Shown here: positions 51,048-60,861 of the stretch, one piece after another
How the letters are laid out: every line of letters starts with the position of its first letter
How positions within the stretch are numbered: position 1 is the stretch's first letter
Source: Eutrophosalina sp902522775
GTDB lineage: Bacteria; Bacteroidota; Bacteroidia; Flavobacteriales; Flavobacteriaceae
Length of the DNA stretch: 64,000 nucleotides
Assembly: GCA_902522775.1 (NCBI GenBank)
Contig: CABYWQ010000002.1
Span: 1 to 64,000, forward strand
Direction of reading: 5' to 3'
Notes under the pieces: model-generated
The model's database searches: none
What the model saw: only the letters and a program-made list of their open reading frames with translations
Told to the model about the DNA's origin: nothing
Made by a program: the position numbers and the translations under genes

Positions 51048-53630
51048 ATGAAAACAGATCAATTTACATTTAAAACACAAGAAATTCTTCAAGATTCTCA
51101 ACAAAAGGCACTTGAAAAAAGTCACCAGACTGTTGAAAATTCTCATATCTTAAAGTCAATTATTGATAATGATGATAATATTTTTCCATATGTTTCTAGT
51201 CAGTTGGAGGTAAATAATGAAATTATTAAATCTACAGTTGAAAAGATGATTGATTCTTTACCTAAGGTCAATGGTGATTTTGTGGGATTTTCACAAGATT
51301 CATCAAAAACTTTGATGAAAGCGATAAATCACTCAAAAAAAATGGGGGATAATTATGTTTCAATTGATCATTTATTAATCTCATTAATTGACTCCAACAA
51401 TGAATTATCAAAGATTTTGATTGGATTTGGATATAACCTAGATAAAGTAAAAAAGATTTTGGTAAATATGAGGAAAGGTGATAAAGTAAAATCATCATCA
51501 GATGATACTAACTTAAACTCCCTTGAAAAATATGCTATTAACCTCACAGCAAAAGCAAGTGAAGGTAAATTAGATCCCGTAATTGGTAGAGATGATGAAA
51601 TAAGAAGATTGTTGCAAATTTTATCTAGGAGATCAAAAAATAATCCAATTTTAGTTGGGGAGCCTGGCACTGGAAAGACAGCTATCGCTGAGGGATTAGC
51701 AAAAAGAATCATTGAAGGTGATGTACCTGAGGACTTGAAAGAAAAAATGATTTATGCTCTTGACATGGGCGCATTAATTGCAGGTGCAAAGTATAAAGGA
51801 GAATTTGAAGAAAGATTAAAATCTGTGATTAAAGAAATTACAACTTCCGATGGAAGAATAATCTTATTTATTGATGAAATTCACACTCTTGTTGGAGCAG
51901 GGGGAGGCCAAGGCGCTATGGATGCAGCAAATATTTTAAAGCCTGCATTGGCAAGAGGTGATCTCAGAGCAATTGGTGCAACTACACTTGATGAGTTTCA
52001 GAAATACTTCGAAAAAGATAAGGCACTTGAAAGAAGATTTCAGAAAGTCTATGTTAATGAACCAGATATTGAGAATTCAATTTCAATTTTAAGAGGAATC
52101 AAAGAGAAGTACGAAGCTCATCATAAAGTAAAAATTTTAGATGAAGCTCTTATTGGTGCTGTTAAATTATCAAGTAGATATATATCTGACAGATTTTTAC
52201 CGGATAAAGCTATTGATTTAATGGATGAATCTGCCTCAAAGCTAAGGTTAGAAATAAATTCAAAACCTGAAGAACTTGATACGCTTGATAGAAAAATAAG
52301 ACAAATTGAAATAGAATTGGTTGCAATAACTAGAGAAAAAGACAAAAAGAAGATTAAAAAACTTAATGATCAATTGGCCGAATATAAAGAAGAAAGAAAC
52401 TTATTGTTTACAAAATGGGAAAATGAAAAGAATGTAATTGAAAGGGTACAGCAAACAAAAATCAATATAGACGAATTAAGATCCCAAGCAGAAAAATATG
52501 AAAGAGATGGTGATTACGCAAAAGTTGCTGAGCTAAGATATGGTAAGATCAAAGATCTTCAAGAAAAACTCAAAGATTATGAATTAGAAATGACTAAACA
52601 GTTTAATGAAGATTCATTATTGAGTGAAGAAGTTACATATGATCATATAGCTGAGGTTGTATCAAAATGGACTGGAATTCCTATATCAAAAATGGTAAAA
52701 TCTGAAAAATCAAAGCTTCTAGAGCTTGAAAGCCAAATATCTAATAGGCTAGTTGGTCAAAAAGATGCTGTTGAGTCAGTAAGCGATTCAATTAGAAGGA
52801 GTAGATCTGGTTTACAAGATGAAAATAGACCAATTGGTAGTTTTTTATTTTTAGGTACAACAGGAGTTGGAAAAACTGAGCTGGCTAAGGCTATAGCTGA
52901 AATTTTATTTGATGATGAACAAAATATTGTCAGAATAGATATGAGTGAGTATCAAGAACAACATTCAGTTAGTCGTTTAATTGGTGCTCCTCCTGGATAT
53001 GTTGGATATGATGAGGGAGGACAGTTAACTGAAGCTATTAGAAGAAGACCTTATTCAGTTATTCTACTGGATGAAATTGAAAAAGCACATCCTGACACTT
53101 TTAATATTTTACTTCAATTACTTGATGAAGGAAGATTAACTGATAGCAAAGGAAGAACAGCAGACTTTAGAAATACCATTGTAATTATGACCAGTAATAT
53201 GGGTAGCGAAGAAATTCAAAGATCCTTTGAAGAGATTGATGATTTTAAAGAAGCTAAATCTAGAGCATTGAATACCACTATGATGCTTCTAAAAAAATCA
53301 TTGAAACCAGAATTTTTAAATAGAATTGATGATATAATTTTATTCTCACCTTTGACTAAAATGGAAATTAAAAAAATTGTTGAGTTACAATTTGAGATTA
53401 TTTCTAAAAAATTAAAAAATAAAAATATTAATCTATCCATTACTGATGACGCACTTGACAAATTAACTGATTTGGGATTTGATCCAGAGTATGGTGCAAG
53501 GCCAGTTAAAAGAGTAATTCAAAAAAATATTCTTGATAATTTAAGTAAGATGATTTTGTCTGAAAAAGTTAGTACCAAGAACAAATTAGTGGTCGACTTT
53601 TTTGGAGATGAAATTGTAATAAGGAATTAA
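51048..53630 (+). CDS. clpB: ATP-dependent disaggregase ClpB
   Basis: ClpB is a hexameric AAA+ disaggregase that rescues aggregated proteins with DnaK. The 860-residue protein has an N-domain (about 1-145), NBD1 with Walker A GEPGTGKT at about residue 204 and KYKGEFEERLKSVI, Walker B ILFIDEIHTLVGAGG, the ClpB-specific coiled-coil middle domain (about residues 400-520), and NBD2 with Walker A GTTGVGKT at about residue 603, GAPPGYVGYDEGGQL and VILLDEIEKAHPD. The middle domain rules out ClpA and ClpC. It has its own upstream palindromes and is followed by the M20 gene at 23 bases. Confidence 0.98.
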   Translation: MKTDQFTFKTQEILQDSQQKALEKSHQTVENSHILKSIIDNDDNIFPYVSSQLEVNNEIIKSTVEKMIDSLPKVNGDFVGFSQDSSKTLMKAINHSKKMGDNYVSIDHLLISLIDSNNELSKILIGFGYNLDKVKKILVNMRKGDKVKSSSDDTNLNSLEKYAINLTAKASEGKLDPVIGRDDEIRRLLQILSRRSKNNPILVGEPGTGKTAIAEGLAKRIIEGDVPEDLKEKMIYALDMGALIAGAKYKGEFEERLKSVIKEITTSDGRIILFIDEIHTLVGAGGGQGAMDAANILKPALARGDLRAIGATTLDEFQKYFEKDKALERRFQKVYVNEPDIENSISILRGIKEKYEAHHKVKILDEALIGAVKLSSRYISDRFLPDKAIDLMDESASKLRLEINSKPEELDTLDRKIRQIEIELVAITREKDKKKIKKLNDQLAEYKEERNLLFTKWENEKNVIERVQQTKINIDELRSQAEKYERDGDYAKVAELRYGKIKDLQEKLKDYELEMTKQFNEDSLLSEEVTYDHIAEVVSKWTGIPISKMVKSEKSKLLELESQISNRLVGQKDAVESVSDSIRRSRSGLQDENRPIGSFLFLGTTGVGKTELAKAIAEILFDDEQNIVRIDMSEYQEQHSVSRLIGAPPGYVGYDEGGQLTEAIRRRPYSVILLDEIEKAHPDTFNILLQLLDEGRLTDSKGRTADFRNTIVIMTSNMGSEEIQRSFEEIDDFKEAKSRALNTTMMLLKKSLKPEFLNRIDDIILFSPLTKMEIKKIVELQFEIISKKLKNKNINLSITDDALDKLTDLGFDPEYGARPVKRVIQKNILDNLSKMILSEKVSTKNKLVVDFFGDEIVIRN

Positions 53631-53653
53631 TTTCATACTTTAATTGAGTATTT

Positions 53654-54940
53654 ATGAAATACCTTTCTTTTTTATTTTTTTTTATTTCTATCGTTTCATA
53701 TTCTCAAAAATTTGATGAAAAGATAAATCTTCTGATTAATGAGAATATTGCTGAAATAATTGAGCTAAGACATTGGTTCCACGAAAATGCTGAGCTAAGT
53801 AATCGTGAATTTAAAACATCTGAAAGAATTGCTGAGGAACTTATTAAAATTGGATATAATCCACAAACAGGAATTGCAAAAACTGGTGTTGTAGCAATTC
53901 TAAATGAAGGCAAACCAGGGCCTGTTGTTGGGCTAAGAGCTGATATTGATGGACTTCCTGTTAAAGAACGCGCAAATATTCCTTGGGCATCTAAAATGAC
54001 AGGATTTTATAATGGTGAAACAGTACCTGTTATGCATGCATGCGGTCATGATATGCATACTGCGATTTTATTAGCTACAGCAAAAATTTTATACGAAATT
54101 AGGGATGAAATTCCAGGTCAAGTAAAATTTATTTTTCAACCTGCAGAAGAAGGCGCTCCTGCCGGTGAGGAGGGTGGTGCACAATTAATGGTAAAAGAGG
54201 GAGTTTTAAAAAATCCTGACGTTGATGCAATCTTTGGTCTACATGTTTGGTCTGGTTTATATGCAGGACAAGTTCATCTAAGACCACAAGGTATAATGGC
54301 AGCTGTTAATGAGTTTAGAATTGATTTAAAAGGAGTTCAGACACATGGATCTACACCCTGGACTGGTAGAGATCCTATTGTTACTGCTGCGCAGATTGTT
54401 AACTCATTGCAAACAATAGTTAGTAGAAGCTTACCATTAACTGAGGCAGGTGCTGTTGTGACAATTGGTAGTATTCATGGCGGAGTAAGGAGTAATATTA
54501 TTCCTGAAGATTTATATATGTTAGGTACCATTAGAACCTTAGACAATGATATGAAAACTATAGTTCTTAAAAGATTAGAGGAAATAGTGTACAATGTTGC
54601 TAAATCTAATAATATTGAAGCTAAAATTACATATATGGTATCATACCCAATCACATACAATGATCCATTTTTATACAAAGAAGTTCTTCCTACATTAAAA
54701 AGAGTAAATGGCGAAAAAAATGTTTTTTTAATGAGGGCAATTACTGGTGCAGAGGACTTTTCTTATTTTCAAGAAAAAATACCTGGAATATATTTTTTTA
54801 TTGGTGGATCAAAAAATGGCACGGATCTAACTAAGGTAGCTCCTCATCACACTCCAGATTTTTACGTTGATGATTCTGCTATTGAAACTGGTATTAGATC
54901 AATGACTTCTTTAACGATTGATTATCTATTAAATAATTAA
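53654..54940 (+). CDS. exported M20 family amidohydrolase
   Basis: The protein has 428 residues with a signal peptide (SFLFFFISIVSYSQ) followed by an M20D (amidohydrolase/carboxypeptidase Ss1-type) enzyme. Metal ligands appear in MHACGHDMHTAILL (Cys/His and Asp), FQPAEEGAPAGEEGGAQ (Glu), FGLHVWSGLYAGQ (His) and AEDFSYFQEKIPGIYFFIGG, with the last His in APHHTPDFYVDD. The dimerisation domain is between residues about 200 and 320. It should cleave N-acyl amino acids or peptides outside the cytoplasm; the substrate is not fixed. It overlaps the convergent amidase gene by 4 bases. Confidence 0.92.
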   Translation: MKYLSFLFFFISIVSYSQKFDEKINLLINENIAEIIELRHWFHENAELSNREFKTSERIAEELIKIGYNPQTGIAKTGVVAILNEGKPGPVVGLRADIDGLPVKERANIPWASKMTGFYNGETVPVMHACGHDMHTAILLATAKILYEIRDEIPGQVKFIFQPAEEGAPAGEEGGAQLMVKEGVLKNPDVDAIFGLHVWSGLYAGQVHLRPQGIMAAVNEFRIDLKGVQTHGSTPWTGRDPIVTAAQIVNSLQTIVSRSLPLTEAGAVVTIGSIHGGVRSNIIPEDLYMLGTIRTLDNDMKTIVLKRLEEIVYNVAKSNNIEAKITYMVSYPITYNDPFLYKEVLPTLKRVNGEKNVFLMRAITGAEDFSYFQEKIPGIYFFIGGSKNGTDLTKVAPHHTPDFYVDDSAIETGIRSMTSLTIDYLLNN

Positions 54941-56574
54941 TTTTTTGAATTTTCAGGAGCTTTTCTCTTCTTTGAAATTTGTTCATAAGAATATCCAATT
55001 TCATAAAGCTTTTGTTCAGATTTTGATTTGGTAATAAATGTTAAGCCTGCAGGTTGATTATTATTTCTAAATCCCATAGGTACAGTAAGACAAGGGTTGT
55101 GAGCAACTGCTGCATATGCAGCGTGATAATTATTAATAGAAACAACAGCATCTATATTAAACTTATCTAAGGCGGAATCAAAAAATTTATTTCCATTCTT
55201 AGATAATTCATTTTTTAAAGATTTGAAATCTGAAAAACTTAAGGTATCCTCTATTATTGATCTAAAAATCCCTTGACCATATGGTGATCTAATTACAGAA
55301 TCTAACGAATTATAATTGATAATTGTTTTTATATCGTTTACTAACAAATCTTCATTTCCATAATCTTTTAAATATTTTACTAAATCTACTCTCATGTCCT
55401 CATCCAATAGTTTTCGAAAATTGGTAAGAGGGATATTAGATTGTTTTATTTCAATCATTTTAGCACCAAAAGATTTTAATAAATCAATATTTTCTTTATA
55501 CAGTGAATCGTTTTTGTAATAATTAGAGTAATAACCTAAACTATAATTTTCAATTTTACTTTTTTTTACAAAACTTATATCAATTGGATTTGAATCGTAG
55601 GAAAATGAATCATTACCATCATATCCTAATATTGCATTCATTAAAATTATATTATCAATTACAAATTTTGTCATTGGACCTGCAGTATCTAATGTTGATG
55701 AAATTGGAATAATACCTGATCTACTTACTGATCCTATTGTTGGTTTCATTCCAACAAGAGAATTTGATGAAGAAGGTGACAATATTGAGCCTGAAGTTTC
55801 AGATCCAATTGAAACAGAAGCTAAATTTGAAGCAGTAGCAACACCACTTCCTGAACTTGAACCCCCTGTATCAATTTTCATTCTGCCATATGGATTTAAA
55901 GTTTGACCGCCCATTGAGCTGTAACCATTTGGACAACCTAAACAAAAATAATTTGCCCATTCACTTAAGTTTGTTTTTCCTAAAATTATAGCTCCTTTTT
56001 CTTTTAATTTTTCTACGATATATGAATCTCGAGTTATATTATTTTTTAAACTAAAAGCACCCGCGGTCGTTGCTAGACCATCAAAACCAACGTTATCCTT
56101 TAAAAGAATTGGTATTCCATAAATAGAGTATTTTTTACTTTGAGAATTTTGATCACGTAATTTTGCTTCACTTAAAACATTTTTATTAATTGAAATAATT
56201 GAATTTAAAAATTGGTCTTTATCAAATTCAATTAAATATATTCTTGATAAGTAAAAAAGAGTTAGTTCCTCATAAGAAAAATCTTTTTTAGAGATACTAT
56301 TTTGAATTTCAGGAATTGATTTTTCAATTATTAAATCTTTTATCTGATCATATCTACTTTTCAGAAATTTTGAAATTTCATTTTCAAACTCATTTATATA
56401 ATTATTTTTATCGTTTGAAATACTTTGAATTCTCTTATATCTTAATCTTTGATTCTCATTTTTTGAACTTTTTATAATTTCATTTGTCTGGTCAAAATTA
56501 GTCCAAGCTTTTAAACTGTTTTCGTCACATGAAATAGTGGTAATTATGATAAAAATTAGTATTATAGTTCTCAT
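54937..56574 (-). CDS. amidase-signature family lipoprotein
   Basis: The protein has 545 residues with a lipoprotein signal (IFIIITTISC, lipobox TISC). An amidase-signature domain follows: PILLKDNVGFDGLATTAGA supplies the catalytic Lys, MKIDTGGSSSGSGVATASNLASVSIGSETSGSI the glycine/serine-rich signature with both catalytic Ser residues, and HNPCLTVPMGFRNNNQPAGLTFI the C-terminal block. The substrate amide is unknown. It shares 4 bases with murF at its start, so the amidase is translated from the gldJ-murF transcript or downstream of it. Confidence 0.9.
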   Translation of the reverse strand: MRTIILIFIIITTISCDENSLKAWTNFDQTNEIIKSSKNENQRLRYKRIQSISNDKNNYINEFENEISKFLKSRYDQIKDLIIEKSIPEIQNSISKKDFSYEELTLFYLSRIYLIEFDKDQFLNSIISINKNVLSEAKLRDQNSQSKKYSIYGIPILLKDNVGFDGLATTAGAFSLKNNITRDSYIVEKLKEKGAIILGKTNLSEWANYFCLGCPNGYSSMGGQTLNPYGRMKIDTGGSSSGSGVATASNLASVSIGSETSGSILSPSSSNSLVGMKPTIGSVSRSGIIPISSTLDTAGPMTKFVIDNIILMNAILGYDGNDSFSYDSNPIDISFVKKSKIENYSLGYYSNYYKNDSLYKENIDLLKSFGAKMIEIKQSNIPLTNFRKLLDEDMRVDLVKYLKDYGNEDLLVNDIKTIINYNSLDSVIRSPYGQGIFRSIIEDTLSFSDFKSLKNELSKNGNKFFDSALDKFNIDAVVSINNYHAAYAAVAHNPCLTVPMGFRNNNQPAGLTFITKSKSEQKLYEIGYSYEQISKKRKAPENSKN

Positions 56575-57848
56575 AATATTCTTTTATAAATTTCTTCCAT
56601 TTTCATTCCTCTAGATCCCTTTATTAAAATATTTTTAGCTGATATTGATTTAAATTTCTCAAAAAAATCATTTTTATTTCTAAAAAAGTGAAGTGATGGT
56701 TTTTCTTTTTTTTGCTGATAGAATATTTCACCTATAAATACGCAGTCATCTATTTTTTTTAATAAACAATACTCAATTATTTCTTTGTGTTCTTTATCTT
56801 TTTCGTCACCGAGCTCATACATATCACCTAAAATGGCAATTTTAGTACCTGAAACCATATCAAACGATTCGATTGCGGTTTTCATACTAGAGGGATTTGC
56901 GTTGTATGCATCAAGAATTATTTTTTTATCATTTTTAATTATAAACTCAGATCTATTATTTTTTAACTCAAAATTTTGTAATTTTTCTGAAATAGTATTA
57001 ATGTCAATTTTAAAAAATAAACCTAAAGATATAGCTGCGCAGACGTTGGAGAAATTATAATTACCATACAAGTTAGTTGATATAATTTTATTCTTGTATT
57101 TCACAGAAACCCGGTTCTCAGAAATGTCATTAAAATTATAGTGTGAATTTTCTTTGCTTCCGAACGTAACTGAATTATCATCAATAAATTTAATTTGTGT
57201 CTTATCATCAGAATTTATTAGTATTGACTTTTTATTTTTTAATATCCATCTATATAATTCTGTTTTTCCTTTAATCACACCATCTATATTTTTAAAACCC
57301 TCAAGATGTGCTTTTCCAAAGTTGGTAATGTAGCCAATATCAGGTAATATTAATTTGGTTAAAAAATCAATTTCACCAAAATTATTTGCTCCCATTTCAA
57401 TAATTGCAATTTCAGTATCTGGCTTAATTTTGAGTAAACTTAGTGGTACACCAATGTGATTATTTAGATTACCTTCGGTGCACACAACATCATATTTATT
57501 TTCTAGAACTGTTTTAATAAGCTCTTTTGTACTTGTTTTACCGTTGCTTCCTGTTAGTGCTATAACTTTAGCTGTTGATTGTTGTCTGTTAAATTTACTA
57601 AGTTCTTGAAGTGTTTGAAGTACATTTTCAACTTTAATAATTTGATCTTTACATAAATCATTTTTTAAATCACTATCTACAATGACAAAACTAGCCCCTT
57701 TATCAAGAGCTTCCAATGCATATCCATTTCCATCAAAGTTTTTGCCTTTTAATGCAAAAAAAATTGATTTTGAAGTAATTTTTCTAGTGTCTGTTGACAC
57801 TAAGTAATTACAATCTATTAATAGTTTATGTAATTTATTGATATCCAC
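56571..57848 (-). CDS. murF: UDP-N-acetylmuramoyl-tripeptide--D-alanyl-D-alanine ligase
   Basis: MurF adds D-Ala-D-Ala to the UDP-MurNAc tripeptide, the last cytoplasmic step of peptidoglycan precursor synthesis. The 425-residue protein has the N-terminal UDP-binding domain (STDTRKITSKSIFFALKGKNFDGNGYALEAL), the ATP site ALTGSNGKTSTKELI, TEGNLNNHIGVPLSLL, AIIEMGANNFGEIDFL, and a C-terminal domain with ILDAYNANPSSMKTAIESF and IAILGDMYELGD. It lies 42 bases after gldJ, an arrangement I know from Flavobacterium. Confidence 0.97.
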   Translation of the reverse strand: MDINKLHKLLIDCNYLVSTDTRKITSKSIFFALKGKNFDGNGYALEALDKGASFVIVDSDLKNDLCKDQIIKVENVLQTLQELSKFNRQQSTAKVIALTGSNGKTSTKELIKTVLENKYDVVCTEGNLNNHIGVPLSLLKIKPDTEIAIIEMGANNFGEIDFLTKLILPDIGYITNFGKAHLEGFKNIDGVIKGKTELYRWILKNKKSILINSDDKTQIKFIDDNSVTFGSKENSHYNFNDISENRVSVKYKNKIISTNLYGNYNFSNVCAAISLGLFFKIDINTISEKLQNFELKNNRSEFIIKNDKKIILDAYNANPSSMKTAIESFDMVSGTKIAILGDMYELGDEKDKEHKEIIEYCLLKKIDDCVFIGEIFYQQKKEKPSLHFFRNKNDFFEKFKSISAKNILIKGSRGMKMEEIYKRIL

Positions 57849-57890
57849 TATTTAAATATAAATAAAGTGAAATATAAAAAACAGTAAGAC

Positions 57891-59474
57891 TTACCTTTTC
57901 TTAGGTTTACTAGTGTTTCTAGCTTCTCCAAGATATGACATCGCACATCTAAAACCTATAAAATTTGTAGTCATGTATTCAGGGTAGAATCTCCTTTGGG
58001 CAGGGTCTAAATAATAAGATCGGTCAAGCCATGATCCACCTTTATAAACCCTCGACTCGTTACTAATAAGTGAAGTGCTATTAATTGAAGAGCTATCATC
58101 AGGGTTCATTGGAGAATTATACATAGATTGATCTTTAGTTTCACCTGCAGTATAAAATCTTGATGACTCAGAATCTCCATCTCTGTAGCTTCTGTTATCA
58201 GCAGAGCTGTAATTAGTTCTCATAAGGTCAGTTTCATCTAAATCAACTTCGACTAAATCCCCTGGTAAATTTTGAATGTAAATTCTACCATTAGGAAGAA
58301 TTGAATCAACAAATGTTTCTCTAGTTACAGTAGTTACTCTTCCATCTTCAGAAATTAATGGTTTACTATATAAATTTCCTCTATAGTAATTAAAGTCATT
58401 AGCTTCTTCGTCAATAATTGGTCTGTATACATCAGCCACCCATTCAGACACATTACCAGCCATACCAAATAAACCAAAACTATTTGGAGGATAAGATCTA
58501 ACAGATGTTGTAATTCCTGAGCCAGTTTCTGACCAACCAGCAATTCCACCATAATCACCTTTTCCTAATTTGTAATTGGCTAATTGATCACCTAAAGTCT
58601 TTTTTTTCTGAGATCTAGTATATTCACCTTGCCAAGGAAATTTTTTCTTTCCTCTATATAGATTTCCATCTCTTAATTCACCAAGACCTAAAGCGGCATA
58701 TTCCCATTCTGTTTCGGTTGGAAGTCTATACTCAGGTAAAATTAGTCCATTTTCAATTGAGGAATGTATTGTGTCATTTTCTGTAATAGATTTATCTCCA
58801 ATAACAGACGAAATATTACCATCATATGTTTTTGATGGATCTAGTAAATATGTTTTGGTATTAAAGGATAGTTTTGAGTTAGGATTCAGGACAGAATCAC
58901 GATTAAGAAAGCCTTTTTCAGCAAGGATTCTTTCATTAACTCTATTAGTTCTCCATTTTGCAAAATTATTTGCTTGATGCCAGCTGACTCCAACTACTGG
59001 ATGATTTTGAAAAGCAGGATGTCTAAGGTAATTATTTACCATATCCTCATTAAAACCGAGAGGATTCCTCCAAACAAGGGTGTCTGGAAGTGCAGCAACA
59101 TATATTTTTTTAAGTTTTTCATCACCACCATACATTCTTTTTAACCAATCAATATATTCTAGATACATAATGTTGGTAACCTCAGTTTCATCCATGAAAA
59201 AAGATCTAACATATTGCTGAGTTGGAGTATTGTTCCAATCATGCATAACGTTGTCTTTGGTATTACCTTTGACAAAAGTTCCACCCTGAACGAATATCAT
59301 TCCAGGGGCATTTTGTTGTCCTCTGTATTTTGTTTCGGCTTGAAATCCTCCTTCAGAATTGATTTTCCAACCTGTTGCTTGAGATATATTTTTACCAGAT
59401 TTATAATTGTTTCGACTGCAACCAATCAACATGATAAGGGCGAATGAAAATAGAATTACATAGGATTTTTTCAT
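57891..59474 (-). CDS. gldJ: gliding motility lipoprotein GldJ
   Basis: GldJ is an outer-membrane-associated lipoprotein needed for gliding and for stability of the type IX secretion motor in flavobacteria. The 527-residue protein has lipobox LIGC and a formylglycine-generating-enzyme-like (SUMF1) domain: PGMIFVQGGTFVKGNTKDN, MDETEVTNIMYLEYIDWL, HPVVGVSWHQANNFAKWRTNR, YRLPTETEWEYAALG, NSFGLFGMAGNVSEWVADVYRP and YKGGSWLDRSYYLDPAQRR. The gldJ-murF order and the divergent porV agree with the known locus. GldK, a paralogue, is usually with gldLMN, so location favours GldJ. Confidence 0.94.
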   Translation of the reverse strand: MKKSYVILFSFALIMLIGCSRNNYKSGKNISQATGWKINSEGGFQAETKYRGQQNAPGMIFVQGGTFVKGNTKDNVMHDWNNTPTQQYVRSFFMDETEVTNIMYLEYIDWLKRMYGGDEKLKKIYVAALPDTLVWRNPLGFNEDMVNNYLRHPAFQNHPVVGVSWHQANNFAKWRTNRVNERILAEKGFLNRDSVLNPNSKLSFNTKTYLLDPSKTYDGNISSVIGDKSITENDTIHSSIENGLILPEYRLPTETEWEYAALGLGELRDGNLYRGKKKFPWQGEYTRSQKKKTLGDQLANYKLGKGDYGGIAGWSETGSGITTSVRSYPPNSFGLFGMAGNVSEWVADVYRPIIDEEANDFNYYRGNLYSKPLISEDGRVTTVTRETFVDSILPNGRIYIQNLPGDLVEVDLDETDLMRTNYSSADNRSYRDGDSESSRFYTAGETKDQSMYNSPMNPDDSSSINSTSLISNESRVYKGGSWLDRSYYLDPAQRRFYPEYMTTNFIGFRCAMSYLGEARNTSKPKKR

Positions 59475-59661
59475 AGAATCGATTGTAAATATATGAAGAT
59501 TGATTAAAAAATAATTACTTCATCAACAAAATCGCAATAATCAGACCATAATTTTTTAGTTAAATACAGTTATTATTTAAAAGAGATTAATTAAAAAACT
59601 ATATTAAATAATTAAAAAAATCGTGATATAATTTATTGGTATTATATTTATAAATCTTTAA
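59475..59661. other. divergent gldJ-porV intergenic region
   Basis: These 187 very AT-rich bases lie between two divergent secretion genes. Near-matches to the -7 box (TATATTTA) lie before both starts, with A in place of the final G. There is no open frame or remnant of porU, which I expect here from Flavobacterium johnsoniae. Confidence 0.55.
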
Positions 59662-60792
59662 ATGAAAAAAATATTAATTTTTATTTCACTCTTTACGGCA
59701 TTCCTGGGTTATTCACAGAAAGAAAGGAGAGTTATAACCACAGCTGTTCCATTTTTAATGATTTCCTCTGATGCTAGAGCCTCTGGAATTGGAGAACAGG
59801 GAGTTGCTACTTCATTTGATAATTTTTCACAACATTGGAATCCCTCAAAATATGTTTTCTCTGAAAATTCCTCTGGTTTTGGTTTTAGTTACACACCTTA
59901 CTTAAGTAAAATTGTGAATGATGTTTTCCTTGGAAATTTGACATATTATAGAAAAAACTCTGAAAGATCAGCTTGGAGTTTCAGCCTAAAGTATTTTAGC
60001 CTTGGAGACATAGATGTGTTACAAAATCCTTTGGATATCCCAATCATTGAAAGTCCAAATGAATTTACCATAGATGCAGGCTACTCTTTAAAATTAAACG
60101 AAAATTTTGGTCTTGGAATAACCGGAAGATTTTTACTTTCAGATGTAAAACTTCAGTCATTTGATGCTGAGTCTCAAGCTGCCACCAGTGTTGCAGTCGA
60201 TATATCAGGATTTTTTCAATCGGATATCGTAACAGTAGGAAGAAGTAATGGAATCTTAAGAGCTGGATTTAATATTTCTAATTTAGGTCCTAAGATGAAA
60301 TATACGGACTTAGGTCAAGAAAGTTTTATTCCAACAAATTTGAAAATTGGATCTGGGTTTGAGTTTTTATCTGACAATAGCAACAGCTTAACTATCTCAT
60401 TTGAAATTAATAAGTTATTGGTACCAACACCAAGTATTCCAATTTACGACTCTTCAGAAACAGAAATTATTGCTTACAGGCAGGATGATATTGGTTTTTT
60501 AAGTGGAATTTTTAAATCATTTGGAGATGCTCCTGATGGTTCATCAGAGGAACTTAAAGAATTAACCTACAGCTTTGGTATAGAATATTCTTTTAACGAA
60601 TCCTTTTTCTTAAGATCAGGATATTTTAGTGAGCATGAGCTAAAGGGATCCAGAAAGTTCATAACCCTTGGAACAGGTTTTAAAACTAACTCAAATTTAT
60701 CTATTGATCTTTCTTATTTAATTTCTACGTCGGAGATTATAAGCCCGCTAGAGAACACTCTTAGATTTTCTTTATCATATAACTTGTTTTAA
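59662..60792 (+). CDS. porV: type IX secretion outer membrane protein PorV
   Basis: PorV (LptO) is the outer membrane shuttle that hands secreted proteins with sorting domains from the SprA translocon to the attachment complex. The 376-residue protein has a signal peptide (FISLFTAFLGYSQ) and a FadL-like barrel: RRVITTAVPFLMISSDARASGIGEQGVATSFDNFSQHWNPSKY is the family opening, AWSFSLKYFSLGDIDV and LRAGFNISNLGPKMKYTD follow, and it ends in FSLSYNLF. It is divergent from gldJ with no sortase gene (porU) between, and precedes pdhA by 69 bases. Confidence 0.94.
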   Translation: MKKILIFISLFTAFLGYSQKERRVITTAVPFLMISSDARASGIGEQGVATSFDNFSQHWNPSKYVFSENSSGFGFSYTPYLSKIVNDVFLGNLTYYRKNSERSAWSFSLKYFSLGDIDVLQNPLDIPIIESPNEFTIDAGYSLKLNENFGLGITGRFLLSDVKLQSFDAESQAATSVAVDISGFFQSDIVTVGRSNGILRAGFNISNLGPKMKYTDLGQESFIPTNLKIGSGFEFLSDNSNSLTISFEINKLLVPTPSIPIYDSSETEIIAYRQDDIGFLSGIFKSFGDAPDGSSEELKELTYSFGIEYSFNESFFLRSGYFSEHELKGSRKFITLGTGFKTNSNLSIDLSYLISTSEIISPLENTLRFSLSYNLF

Positions 60793-60842
60793 TCAAGAAA
60801 AAAAACATTATTCTAATTAAGAATTAAGTAATTTTTTTAAAT

Positions 60843-60850
60843 TATCTTTG
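60843..60850 (+). promoter_or_regulatory. putative -7 box for pdhA
   Basis: TATCTTTG followed by CAC matches TAnnTTTG and ends 11 bases before the pdhA ATG, implying a leader of about 5 bases or a leaderless message for the pdhA-pdhC unit. Confidence 0.5.
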
Positions 60851-60861
60851 CACAGAATTCT

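Noticed and set aside
51268..51712. Minus-strand open frames within clpB
   Set aside because: They are shadows of a strongly conserved plus-strand gene with clear domain motifs; the reverse frames have no known domain.
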